Shown in pieces: positions 29,937 to 38,468 of a stretch of DNA of 64,000 bases (position 1 is the stretch's first letter; the number at the start of each line of letters is the position of its first letter). The position numbers and the translations under genes are program-made. Source of the DNA: Martelella sp. HB161492 (lineage in GTDB: Bacteria; Pseudomonadota; Alphaproteobacteria; Rhizobiales; Rhizobiaceae). Location of the stretch: positions 124,001-188,000 of the forward strand of contig NZ_JAATVV010000007.1 of NCBI RefSeq assembly GCF_013184775.1. Direction: 5' to 3'. The notes below the pieces were generated by a model. That model ran no database searches. It was given only the letters and a program-made list of their open reading frames with translations, and was not told the origin of the DNA.

Positions 29937-30608
29937 TCAGAGCTTCAGCGCCCGTTCGCGGGCATTGCGGATGTGATTATCCATGCTTTCAATGGCGCCC
30001 ATCATATCGCGGCGTAAAATCGCATCGATGACGGCGAGGTGATCACCGAAGGCCTCCGGCAGGATGTGTTCGTTAAGCCTGATCCGGTCCAGCTTGATCA
30101 GCCGCATGCGGATGACGTTGATACTGTAGGCATGGCGCAGAAGATCATTGCCGGTGGCCGAAATCAGCAGATTGTGAAACGCCGTATCGATATCCTGGCC
30201 ACGATCCAGAAGCTCGGCGGTCGGATTTTTCGCCACCGCCTCGATCATGTCGGCATGCAGCCGGCGCTGGCCTTCCAGCACGCTGTCCGGCAGATCGCGA
30301 ACCGCCTGCATCACCGCTTCGCGCTCAAGCGCTGCGCGCATCTGAAACGTGTTGCGGATCATCGGCAGATCGATCGCCGGAATGAGAATGCCGCGCTGTG
30401 GCAGCACATTGACCAGACCCTCCGACTGCAGCCGCGGCAGCAATTCGCGCAATGCGCCGATTGACAGGCCGAGCATGTCGACCAGATCACGCTGGCTGAC
30501 CATCTGGCCCGGTCTCAGCCGGCCGCTCAAAAGCGCCTCCTGAAACCGGTCATAGGCAATATCCTTGATGCCGGATCCGCCCGGATCGGCAATCTGCGGT
30601 TTGGTCAA
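29937..30608 (-). CDS. GntR-family regulator (FadR/FCD type)
   Basis: The 223-aa protein has an N-terminal winged helix (about 15–85, DRFQEALLSGRLRPGQMVSQRDL and GALRELLPRLQSEGLV, quoted in parts: SGRLRPGQMVS) and a helical FCD ligand domain (about 95–220). The start is a TTG at 30608 supported by the strong RBS GGAGGAGAG. FCD regulators usually bind organic acids and repress neighbouring catabolic genes. It lies between the rhamnosidase and the aldolase on the same strand and probably controls this block and the divergent TRAP operon. Confidence 0.9.
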   Translation of the reverse strand: MTKPQIADPGGSGIKDIAYDRFQEALLSGRLRPGQMVSQRDLVDMLGLSIGALRELLPRLQSEGLVNVLPQRGILIPAIDLPMIRNTFQMRAALEREAVMQAVRDLPDSVLEGQRRLHADMIEAVAKNPTAELLDRGQDIDTAFHNLLISATGNDLLRHAYSINVIRMRLIKLDRIRLNEHILPEAFGDHLAVIDAILRRDMMGAIESMDNHIRNARERALKL

Positions 30609-30659
30609 ACTCTCTCCTCCCCTGGCGCCGTCTGACGCTCCTGCGTTATGCCTCCCGGT

Positions 30660-31547
30660 TCAGGCCACCGCATCAATGGCCGCGTCGACCTTTGTCATCA
30701 CCGCATCGGATGCGGCGGCAAGCGGCGGCATGGGACGCGCAAAGGGCGGATCGGCCCGCTTTGCCGCGACCAGCGCTTTCAGCACGACGAGCCCGCCATT
30801 GCCATCCACCGCCTCGATCCTTGCCTTGGCGCGGGCGCGAAGCTCCGGCGTGACAGGCCCGCCATAAAGCTGGACGCAGTCGGCCGGATAGGGATTGGTC
30901 ATACCACCGATCATGCCTGCGCCGCCAGACGCAACCATTTCGGGCAGGATCCGGTCATCGCCGGTGAAGATGGAAAGCTGCGGAAAAGCCTTGATCAGGG
31001 CCAGCCCGCCGGCCAGATTGCCGGTCGAATCCTTGATGCCGACAATGCGGCTTCCAAGCCGTTTCAGCATCACCTCAACCAGCGGCACATCGAAACTGAC
31101 GCCGGAAAAATGCGGAAAATTATAGAGCACGAGGTCGATCTCGGGCGCTCCGGCGCGCTCGATCATCGCTTCGTAGAAATCGGCCACGGCCGCATGTGAT
31201 GATGGCGCGTAGTAGAAGGGCGGGATCACCAGTGCCGCGCGCGCATTCAGCCGGGCGATGGCTGCAAAGAGTTTCGCCGCCTCATCGAGTGAAGACGCGA
31301 TGACGCCAGGGATATGGCGCCTCAGATCCGCCCCCAAATCGGCAAGGATTTCAAGTGCGGCGATTTTTTCGGCACTGGAAAATGATGCCCCCTCACCGGT
31401 CGTGCCGAATTCCGAAACGAAGGCACAGCCCTCGCCCAGCATGAAGTCCATGTGCGACTTCAGTTTTTCGACATCAATCGCCAAGTCTTGATCAACAGGT
31501 GTAACAGAAGCGCCAACCACACCCTTAAGATCCGTTCCGGCCAGCAT
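30660..31547 (-). CDS. DapA-superfamily aldolase/lyase (substrate uncertain)
   Basis: The 295-aa protein has the DapA/NanA TIM-barrel with FGTTGEGASFS (substrate carboxylate-binding), LYNFPHFSGVSF (catalytic Tyr region) and IVGIKDSTGN, whose Lys forms the Schiff base. Such enzymes cleave or form pyruvate aldol products: dihydrodipicolinate, neuraminate, or 2-keto-3-deoxy sugar acids. ATG 31547 has the strong RBS AGGGAGGA; the frame opens further upstream without support. Its neighbours (rhamnosidase, acid-type GntR, TRAP transporter) favour a catabolic keto-deoxy-acid aldolase rather than lysine synthesis. This is inference. Confidence 0.85.
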   Translation of the reverse strand: MLAGTDLKGVVGASVTPVDQDLAIDVEKLKSHMDFMLGEGCAFVSEFGTTGEGASFSSAEKIAALEILADLGADLRRHIPGVIASSLDEAAKLFAAIARLNARAALVIPPFYYAPSSHAAVADFYEAMIERAGAPEIDLVLYNFPHFSGVSFDVPLVEVMLKRLGSRIVGIKDSTGNLAGGLALIKAFPQLSIFTGDDRILPEMVASGGAGMIGGMTNPYPADCVQLYGGPVTPELRARAKARIEAVDGNGGLVVLKALVAAKRADPPFARPMPPLAAASDAVMTKVDAAIDAVA

Positions 31548-31704
31548 GGTGTTCCTCCCTCCCACGCAATCCATTATCGGATAGCTAATACTATAACTGA
31601 TACAATCAGTATTTACATCAGTCAAATTAGCCCGTAAAGTCCGTTTTATTCACCGGAATGGAGCTCTGAGGGATCCGGTGAAATGACTTTTGGGAGGAAT
31701 TCAG

Positions 31705-32691
31705 TTGACCAAGCACCTTTTCGCGAAGGCTCTTCTTGCCACGACCTTGCTTGCCGGGCCGGCACTTGCCGCACCGATAGAAATGAAGATGACCGTTCCG
31801 TCGGTTCCCAGCGATGTACATACCAAGGCACTGCATGTCTTCAAGGACAAGCTGGATGCGGCCATGCCGGGCGTCTTCGATGTTCAGATCTATGATTCCG
31901 GTTCACTGTTCGGCCAGGGCGCCGATCTTGATGCGCTGCAGCGCGGCAATGCGGAAATGACCTATGTTTCCTATCAGCTGATTGCTGATGCACTGCCGCA
32001 ATATGGCCTCCTGACCGCAGGCTATCTGTTCCAGAGCCCCGAACATTACCGCGCCTTTCTCGACAGCGATATCGGTGCGGAGTTCAAGCAGACCGTGTCC
32101 GATGAAATGGACATCACGCTTCTGGACGCCTGCTATCTCGGCACCCGCCAGCTGAACCTGCGCAAGAAGATGGACGTCAACACGCCGGATGACCTGAAGG
32201 GCGTGAAACTGCGCATGCCGAGTTCGGATGCGTGGCTGTTCCTCGGCCAGGCGCTTGGCGCCAACCCGACACCGCTGCCCTTCGGCGAAGTCTATCTCGG
32301 GCTGCAGACCGGCACGATCGATGCCCAGGACAATCCGCTTCCGACCGTCGAGGCTGCCAAGTTCTACGAAGTGACCGAGCAGATCACCCTGACCTCGCAT
32401 CTCGTCGATGCCATCAATTTTGCCGTTTCCAACACGTTCTGGAACGAGCTGGATGATGCGCAGAAGGGTGCTGTCACCGATGCAGCCAAGGCTGCCTGTG
32501 ACTGGAACAATGCCGAGCGCGTGAAGATCGAGAGCGACCTCGTCTCCTTCTTCAAGGACAAGGGCCTTGCCGTGACCACACCCGATGTCGACGCGTTCCG
32601 CGCCCATGTCCAGGAAGCCTACAAGAATTCGCCCCGGGCGAAGGACTGGCCGGACGGCTGGATGGAAAAGATCAACCAGCTGGCCGAGTAA
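31705..32691 (+). CDS. TRAP transporter substrate-binding protein (DctP family)
   Basis: The 328-aa periplasmic receptor starts at TTG 31705 behind a strong RBS (GGGAGGAATTCAG). The signal peptide ends near GPALA. The DctP fold shows GVKLRMPSSDAW, whose Arg binds the ligand carboxylate, and GEVYLGLQTGTIDAQDNPL. The substrate is therefore probably an organic or sugar acid. It is the first gene of a dctPQM operon and is divergent from the aldolase gene. Confidence 0.92.
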   Translation: MTKHLFAKALLATTLLAGPALAAPIEMKMTVPSVPSDVHTKALHVFKDKLDAAMPGVFDVQIYDSGSLFGQGADLDALQRGNAEMTYVSYQLIADALPQYGLLTAGYLFQSPEHYRAFLDSDIGAEFKQTVSDEMDITLLDACYLGTRQLNLRKKMDVNTPDDLKGVKLRMPSSDAWLFLGQALGANPTPLPFGEVYLGLQTGTIDAQDNPLPTVEAAKFYEVTEQITLTSHLVDAINFAVSNTFWNELDDAQKGAVTDAAKAACDWNNAERVKIESDLVSFFKDKGLAVTTPDVDAFRAHVQEAYKNSPRAKDWPDGWMEKINQLAE

Positions 32692-32697
32692 CAGGCC

Positions 32698-33204
32698 ATG
32701 CCCGCGCCATTTGATACCGGTGCCCTGCGAAAGTGGGGCACCTTTCTCAAAACCATCGCCGATGCGATCGGCGCCCTGTTCTTCCTGTCCGCATTCGCCG
32801 GCTTCATCATCCAGATTTTTTATCGTTATGTGATGAACCAGCCGCTGCTGTGGACCGAGGAATTCACCATGATCGCCTTCATCTGGGCGGTTTTCTGGGC
32901 GGCGGCCTTTTGTGTTCCGATCCGCGAACATGTGTCCTTCGATGTTGTCTATGACATCGTTCCGGCCCGCACGCAGCGTATCTTCACCATGATCTCCATG
33001 GTAGCACTGATTGCCGCCTTCGTGCTGCTGATCCCCTATACCTGGGACTATCTCGATTTCCTGACTCGCAAGAAGAGCTCGGTACTGCGCATCCCGATGA
33101 ACCTCATCTATGGCTGCTACATGCTCTTCCTCGTCGGCTTCACCATCCAGGCCGTCTGGCGTCTCGTCCAGCTGTTCGGCCCGAAATGGCACGATCAGAT
33201 CTGA
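32698..33204 (+). CDS. TRAP transporter small membrane subunit (DctQ family)
   Basis: The 168-aa protein has four hydrophobic segments (about 22–45, 60–78, 98–118, 138–158) and the DctQ motif QPLLWTEEFTMIAFIWAVFWAAA (in parts: LLWTEEFTMIAFIW). It pairs with DctM in the inner membrane. ATG 32698 is 6 nt after the dctP stop. A Lys/Arg-rich cytoplasmic loop (TRKKSSVLRIP) is typical. Confidence 0.92.
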   Translation: MPAPFDTGALRKWGTFLKTIADAIGALFFLSAFAGFIIQIFYRYVMNQPLLWTEEFTMIAFIWAVFWAAAFCVPIREHVSFDVVYDIVPARTQRIFTMISMVALIAAFVLLIPYTWDYLDFLTRKKSSVLRIPMNLIYGCYMLFLVGFTIQAVWRLVQLFGPKWHDQI

Positions 33205-33220
33205 GCGGAGGCGTTGGACA

Positions 33221-34525
33221 ATGGCATTCTTTTCCGATCATGCTCTGATCATCATGCTGGCCATCATGGTCACGATCACGATCACCGGCCTGCCCTTCGG
33301 CATCGCCATGATCGTATCGAGCATTTTCTATCTCTTTCTCGCCCATCGCGATGTCGGGCTTGCGGCCGAAAACGTGCTCAACGGCGTGTTCGGCAATTTC
33401 GTCGCGCTCGCCGTGCCGCTGTTTATCTTTGCCGCCAACGTCATGAACGAGGGCAAGATATCCGACCGGCTGCTGGATTTCTCGCTCGCCGTGGTCGGGC
33501 GTCTTCCGGGCGGACTGGCGCAGGTCAATATCTTCACCAGCCTGATCTTTTCCGGCATGAGCGGCTCGGCGATTTCCGATGCAGCCGGCGTCGGCAAGAT
33601 CATCACCGACATGATGATGAAGGAGAACCGCTATCCGCGCGGCTTTGCCGGGGCGCTGACAGCGGCCTCCGCCGTCGTCGGGCCGATCTTCCCGCCATCG
33701 ATCCCGATGGTGTTCTACGCGCTGATCTCGTCGACCTCGGTCGGCGTGCTGTTCCTCGGCGGCGTCGTTCCGGCCCTGCTGATGTGCACCGTCATGGCCA
33801 TCGCCGTTGCCATCATGGCCAAGATCCGCGGCTTTCCCGTTGAAGAGGCCGTGCCGCTCAGAATGCTGCCGGTCGTCATCATTCGCGCCTTTCCCGCGCT
33901 TTTGATGCCGATCATCCTGCTTGGCGGCATCTATTCGGGCATCTTCACCCCGACCGAAGCCGCCGCAGTCTCAGCGCTTTATGCATTGTTGCTGGCATTC
34001 TTCGCCTATCGGGTTCTGGGTCTTGCAAGCTTCTGGCGGGTGGTGGTCTCGACCGTCAAGACGACCGCTGTCGTCACCATGGTTCTGTGCGGCGCCTTCA
34101 TCTTCAACTATGTCATCACCATCGAGCGCGTGCCGCAAATGGTGTTCGACACGGTGCAGAACTACCAGTTCGAACCCTGGCAGTTCCTGATGCTGCTCAA
34201 CATCCTCTATCTGCTGCTCGGCTGCATTCTCGATGTCTCGACCATCATGCTGGTGGTGACGCCGCTGTTCATTCCGACGGCGGCCGCCCTTGGCATCGAC
34301 CTCAATCACCTGGGCGTCGTTCTGGTGTTCAACATGATGATCGGGCTGATCACGCCGCCCTATGGCATCCTGCTGTTCATCATCAAGGCGCTGAACGGCA
34401 TCCCGCTTGCGGAGATGATTCGCGAGACATGGTTCTTCATGGCAATCCTGATTTCCATGCTTCTGGCGCTCACCTTCATTCCGGGTCTGGTGCTCTGGCT
34501 GCCGCGTGCGGCGGGCATGCTATAA
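33221..34525 (+). CDS. TRAP transporter large membrane subunit (DctM family)
   Basis: The 434-aa ion-coupled permease has about 12 transmembrane segments and family motifs GLPFGIAMIVSS, FIFAANVMNEGKIS, SGMSGSAISDAAGVG, GPIFPPSIPMVFYALIS (in parts: IFPPSIPMVFY), GIFTPTEAAAV and GLITPPYGILLF. ATG 33221 follows CGGAGG; the frame opens inside dctQ but those residues are not conserved. It completes dctPQM. Fed by DctP, it would import an acidic substrate with sodium. Confidence 0.93.
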   Translation: MAFFSDHALIIMLAIMVTITITGLPFGIAMIVSSIFYLFLAHRDVGLAAENVLNGVFGNFVALAVPLFIFAANVMNEGKISDRLLDFSLAVVGRLPGGLAQVNIFTSLIFSGMSGSAISDAAGVGKIITDMMMKENRYPRGFAGALTAASAVVGPIFPPSIPMVFYALISSTSVGVLFLGGVVPALLMCTVMAIAVAIMAKIRGFPVEEAVPLRMLPVVIIRAFPALLMPIILLGGIYSGIFTPTEAAAVSALYALLLAFFAYRVLGLASFWRVVVSTVKTTAVVTMVLCGAFIFNYVITIERVPQMVFDTVQNYQFEPWQFLMLLNILYLLLGCILDVSTIMLVVTPLFIPTAAALGIDLNHLGVVLVFNMMIGLITPPYGILLFIIKALNGIPLAEMIRETWFFMAILISMLLALTFIPGLVLWLPRAAGML

Positions 34526-34560
34526 GCCTGGGGCACGCAGCTTATTTCAACATGACGCAG

Positions 34561-34593
34561 CCAAGGGCCGGTCACCACCTGACCGGCCCTTGG
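34561..34593 (+). terminator. 13-bp perfect stem-loop after dctPQM
   Basis: CCAAGGGCCGGTC (34561–34573) and GACCGGCCCTTGG (34581–34593) pair perfectly around a 7-nt loop, 35 bp after the dctM stop. No T-run follows, so it may end transcription imperfectly or protect the mRNA 3' end. Confidence 0.6.
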
Positions 34594-34792
34594 GCTGTCA
34601 AAGCCGGATGGCGCAAAAGGCCTCAAGAGGAAAATTCCTTAAAAACAAAGGCTTTACGCCCTTTTTGAAAAAAAGACGAAAAATCCGTCATTTCCCTGTT
34701 GCATTTAAAATCGGCTTAGGCCATATACGCCTTCGTCGCCGCCGCGGTGGTGACCACCGGCCACTGACTACCCCCGGCCGGGTGCAAGATGA

Positions 34793-34867
34793 GCGGGTGT
34801 AGCTCAGGGGTAGAGCACAACCTTGCCAAGGTTGGGGTCGAGGGTTCGAATCCCTTCGCCCGCTCCA
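34793..34867 (+). tRNA. tRNA-Gly(GCC)
   Basis: The 75-nt sequence folds as a cloverleaf. The acceptor stem GCGGGTG pairs with CGCCCGC. The D-arm starts TAGCTCAGGGGTAGAGC, the anticodon loop CTTGCCAAG carries GCC, and the T-arm is GAGGGTTCGAATCCCTTC. The discriminator T and an encoded CCA follow. It decodes GGC/GGU. It stands between the TRAP operon and the ROK kinase; I see no duplicated tRNA 3' end nearby that would mark an integrated element. Confidence 0.97.
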
Positions 34868-35083
34868 GTTTCTCTTCAGAACAGTCCGTTGAATTGAGAA
34901 GACAGCGCGTTCTGGTGACGCTTGCCGCGCCGTGTCTCGGCACAGCAGCAGATTGCAGCGCTGAAATCCCCATTACCAATTCGCATCATTTTGCTCTAAA
35001 CACATTGGCAATGCGTAAGCCCGAAACATAAGGGATATGCATCCATTTCGATGCCCGCGATCATGTAGAAAGAGACAACGCCA

Positions 35084-36007
35084 ATGCCCTCCAACATTCT
35101 CTGTTTCGATATTGGCGGAACCTCGATTCGTGCGGGCCATTCATGCGCCATGGGCGAACTGACTTTCCTGGAGCGCATTGCCACCCCCACCCACGACCAT
35201 GAGGCGTTCATCGCAGCCCTTTCCGCCTATGTCGGACGGCTGGAAGAGAAGCCCGCCCGGATCGCGGTTTCGCTTGCAGGCGTGGTTGATCCGAAGACCG
35301 GCGGGCTGATCGTCGCCAATATTCCGGCCATTCACGGCACCGATCTGGCACAGGATCTGGCGGCGGCCACCGGCATTGCCGTCACCATCGCCAATGATGC
35401 CGATTGCTTTGCCATGGCCGAAGCGGTGGCCGGCTCCGGCGCTGGCCACGATATCGTCTTCGGCATTATTCTGGGAACCGGTGTCGGCGGCGGGCTGGTC
35501 TCCGGCGAAAGGCTGATCAATCGCAACGGCGGCTTTGCCGGTGAATGGGGCCATGGTCCTGTTGCCGCGCAGATTGCCGGAACGCCGCCGCGGGCGGTGC
35601 CGCGTTTTGCCTGCGGCTGCGGCCAGACCGGCTGCCTCGACACCGCCGTCAGCGCCCGTGGCATGGAGCGGATCGACCGGCTCAACGGCGGCGATGAACG
35701 AACGGCAGAAGCCATTCTGACGGCGTGGCGCGCCGGCGAGGCCAGGGCCGTCGACACGCTCTCGGTCTATCTCGATCTCATCGCCGGGCCGCTGGCCATG
35801 GTCGTGAATATGACGGGAGCATCGATTGTTCCTGCCGGCGGCGGGCTTGCGCGCGCGCATGACCTGGTCGCGGCGATCGACCGCGCAGTGCGTCCGCTGA
35901 CGCTTGCCCAGCCTGTCACACCCCTGGTGGTACCGGCCCTGAGCGGCAGCGAGCCCGGCCTTCTGGGCGCAGCCATTCTCGGCCATCAGGCGCTGGAACA
36001 GGCCTGA
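35084..36007 (+). CDS. ROK-family sugar kinase
   Basis: The 307-aa protein has the ATP-binding start CFDIGGTSIRAG, the catalytic Asp in ANDADCFAMAEAVAGSG, glycine-rich GIILGTGVGGGL, the sugar-binding GEWGHGPV and the ROK zinc motif CGCGQTGCLD. NagK-type GlcNAc kinases, ManNAc kinases and glucokinases share these features, and I cannot choose among them. It has no HTH domain, so it is an enzyme and not a ROK repressor. It is a single-gene unit between the tRNA and a long terminator. Confidence 0.9.
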   Translation: MPSNILCFDIGGTSIRAGHSCAMGELTFLERIATPTHDHEAFIAALSAYVGRLEEKPARIAVSLAGVVDPKTGGLIVANIPAIHGTDLAQDLAAATGIAVTIANDADCFAMAEAVAGSGAGHDIVFGIILGTGVGGGLVSGERLINRNGGFAGEWGHGPVAAQIAGTPPRAVPRFACGCGQTGCLDTAVSARGMERIDRLNGGDERTAEAILTAWRAGEARAVDTLSVYLDLIAGPLAMVVNMTGASIVPAGGGLARAHDLVAAIDRAVRPLTLAQPVTPLVVPALSGSEPGLLGAAILGHQALEQA

Positions 36008-36050
36008 TACCAAGGATCACGGATCAGCGCTCATAAGAGGCGCACGCAGC

Positions 36051-36099
36051 GACAAACAGCAACAGGCCCTCGCAGCGCGAGGGCCTGTTGCTGTTTGTC
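36051..36099. terminator. 23-bp perfect stem, bidirectional terminator
   Basis: GACAAACAGCAACAGGCCCTCGC-type left arm (36051–36073) and its exact complement (36077–36099) pair over 23 bp with a 3-nt loop. It separates the convergent ROK kinase and bcsB genes. The GTTGCTGTTTGTC end supplies a U-rich tract on either strand. Confidence 0.8.
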
Positions 36100-36143
36100 A
36101 GGAGAACCCGATCGCCGGCATCGCATGATGCCGGCCCGGCAGA

Positions 36144-38468
36144 TCAGTCGTCATAGCGCCCGAAGAGCGTCAGCATCGCCTTGGTGGCAAGGCCCAGAAG
36201 AATGGTGCCGATGACCAGCGCCAGCGAGAACGACATGGTGTTGGTCGAGAACCAGTTGGTGATGACGAGGCGGATGTTGCGGATCGAGAACGGCGTATCG
36301 AAAATGAAATCCGTCGATCCTGCGGCGATATTGTCGATCACCCCGGTATTGCGGTTAAAGGTGGTGATCCGCCCCTGCACCGCATCCCAGTGCTGACGCT
36401 TGGTGAGCGATGTCATGCCATAGTTGAGGTTTTCGGGTGTCGGCGCGGCAACCAGCGTCCAGGCGCCGTTGCCATCGGGGCTTGGCTCCTGCGCAATCAT
36501 CATGGAAACCGAATTGGGCGGCAGATAGTCGCTGTCCGGGCTGGGCAGGAAGCGCAGCGTATCAAAGGACAGGTCGTAATTTCGCTTGAGATATTTCTCC
36601 ACCTCGAAGATCCAGTTGTACCAGCCGGCCGTGACCGCCTCGTCCCATTGCTCGATTGTCGTGGTCGGGCCTTCGTTGGTATTGGCTTCACCGCCCGATT
36701 GCTGCGTCCACGTGCTGCGGCTCGTCTGAGAGATCTTCACCTGACGCAGTGCCTCGGCCGGGATCTGGCCGATACTGCCAAGAAACAGCGCATCGCCCTC
36801 ACCGATATCATCCATTGACTGGACCACATCGACCGGGATCTGCTGACGGGCAGAATTGGCGAGCTTGCCGATGAAACCGGATGCGGCCGACAGCGAATCC
36901 GAATTCAGCGAGTCGATGTAGAAGGGCACGCGGCTTGTCTGGTTCGAATAGGGAAAGGCCGTGCCGCTGGTGGCCCAAAGATCCGGCACCTGCGCCACAC
37001 GGCCGAAATTCGGCATCTCGAATTCCGATGTATCAAACAAGGCAAAGCGCGGCGTGGCATTGTTGGTCGCACCTGGCAGGCATTCTGCGTCGGCCTTGGT
37101 CAGAAGTGCCGCTTCGATGACGACCTTGTTCACACCCGGCTTGAACTGACGCATGGTGAAGGTGATCGGGTTGCGGCGCAGAACGGCACCGTTGACCGTG
37201 CTGATCGGCCAGGTCGCCGCCAGCTGGTCATTGACATAGATATGAATGCGGCTCCCCGGCAGCACCTCGGGCGAATAGGCCGCATCCAGCAGAAGCCGGG
37301 CCTCGCCATAGGCATTGGCATAGAAATCTGCCGGCAGGCCAATCGAAAACTCGGTGCGGAAGGAACGCCCGGAAAACTCCTGCGTCGGAATGCCGAGCTG
37401 CTCGAAGGACAGGCTGCGCTTGCCGGTCAGAAGCTGGGTATCCTGCTTGCGCCAGGAGTGGGTCGAGAAGGCCTCATCCTTGACCGCAGCCGTCTGGGCG
37501 GCCGGACGGGTGATGCCGTCGACCAGCGGACCGATCAGCTGCCACGATGGCGCCATCAGCACGAGAACGCTCTGGCCGAGCTTGTTGGTGGCAATGAAGC
37601 GCGCCGTCTGCGTCGTGCCGATCGCCGGAAGCGCATCGCCAAGCAACGGCCGAAGCTCGGTGGGCGTGCCGACATAAACCGGCAGGACCCCGGAGGCGAA
37701 TTTTTCCGGCTCCGATTTCGAATAGGTGAAATAGGTATTGGGCATGTCGGCGAGAAGCGCCAGGCCCTGCGACAGCTCAAGCAGCGGGTTTGCCGCAATC
37801 GGCTGGTCGAGCCCCGGCACGACCAGGTGGAACTGGGTCCGCCCGGTGGCATCGACACCGACGCCGCGAATATCCTCCGTCTTCGACAAGAGCGCCGCCG
37901 AAGCATCGGAGAACATGATGAAGGTGCGTTCCTGATCGATCTGAGTCCACAGATCATAGGTCGAATCGAGACTGCAATCGGTACGGTGACGCTGCTTCGC
38001 CTTGAAGGAAACCAGATTATAGCCCGGCTTCAGCACGTCCGGCGGAATGTCGTAACGCCGGTCGGCCTCGTTTTCCGAAGCGGTCAGCGGCGGCTTGGCA
38101 ATGACGACATTATTGATGGAGATCGTGAATTCCGAGAATTCCGGCGCGATGAAGATCGAATTCTGATAGCCGACATTGAGTGTCGCGGTCGATCGCGATT
38201 GCGCATCGGTCAGATAGACCGACCAGGTGTCATCGACGATTTCACCTTCCATGCGCATCTCGTCTTCGGGAACGAGATAGCGGAAGAAGGGCAGCGTCGC
38301 CTTGCTGGCAAGGCTGTCCACCACACCGCCATCGCCTTCTTGCTTTTGCTGGCTCGGCGGCGGGCCGCTCCCGTCGCTTCCCATGCTGAAGGGGGCTGGC
38401 TGCTGCGCGGCAGCAAGACCCGGCACGATCAGCAGTGCGAACAGGAAAAACAGTGTCTTCGTCTTCAT
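36144..38468 (-). CDS. bcsB: cellulose synthase periplasmic subunit BcsB
   Basis: BcsB binds the emerging glucan chain in the periplasm and anchors BcsA. The 774-aa precursor has a signal peptide (FALLIVPGLAAAQQ), a long beta-rich region of alternating carbohydrate-binding and flavodoxin-like domains (for example GYNLVSFKAKQRHRTDC, ending of the first half), and a single C-terminal transmembrane helix (FSLALVIGTILLGLATKAM) followed by GRYDD. The ATG at 38468 overlaps the bcsA stop by one base; a GTG one codon earlier is possible. Length and layout match rhizobial CelB. Confidence 0.95.
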   Translation of the reverse strand: MKTKTLFFLFALLIVPGLAAAQQPAPFSMGSDGSGPPPSQQKQEGDGGVVDSLASKATLPFFRYLVPEDEMRMEGEIVDDTWSVYLTDAQSRSTATLNVGYQNSIFIAPEFSEFTISINNVVIAKPPLTASENEADRRYDIPPDVLKPGYNLVSFKAKQRHRTDCSLDSTYDLWTQIDQERTFIMFSDASAALLSKTEDIRGVGVDATGRTQFHLVVPGLDQPIAANPLLELSQGLALLADMPNTYFTYSKSEPEKFASGVLPVYVGTPTELRPLLGDALPAIGTTQTARFIATNKLGQSVLVLMAPSWQLIGPLVDGITRPAAQTAAVKDEAFSTHSWRKQDTQLLTGKRSLSFEQLGIPTQEFSGRSFRTEFSIGLPADFYANAYGEARLLLDAAYSPEVLPGSRIHIYVNDQLAATWPISTVNGAVLRRNPITFTMRQFKPGVNKVVIEAALLTKADAECLPGATNNATPRFALFDTSEFEMPNFGRVAQVPDLWATSGTAFPYSNQTSRVPFYIDSLNSDSLSAASGFIGKLANSARQQIPVDVVQSMDDIGEGDALFLGSIGQIPAEALRQVKISQTSRSTWTQQSGGEANTNEGPTTTIEQWDEAVTAGWYNWIFEVEKYLKRNYDLSFDTLRFLPSPDSDYLPPNSVSMMIAQEPSPDGNGAWTLVAAPTPENLNYGMTSLTKRQHWDAVQGRITTFNRNTGVIDNIAAGSTDFIFDTPFSIRNIRLVITNWFSTNTMSFSLALVIGTILLGLATKAMLTLFGRYDD

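Noticed and set aside
31903-33192. 429-codon minus-strand frame opposite the TRAP genes
   Set aside because: Rich in Gly, Asp and His as expected of antisense frames; the plus strand encodes DctP and DctQ with RBS and signal peptide.
34793-34867. tRNA-Gly as an integration site for a mobile element
   Set aside because: No copy of the tRNA 3' end, integrase or phage gene occurs nearby in the window.
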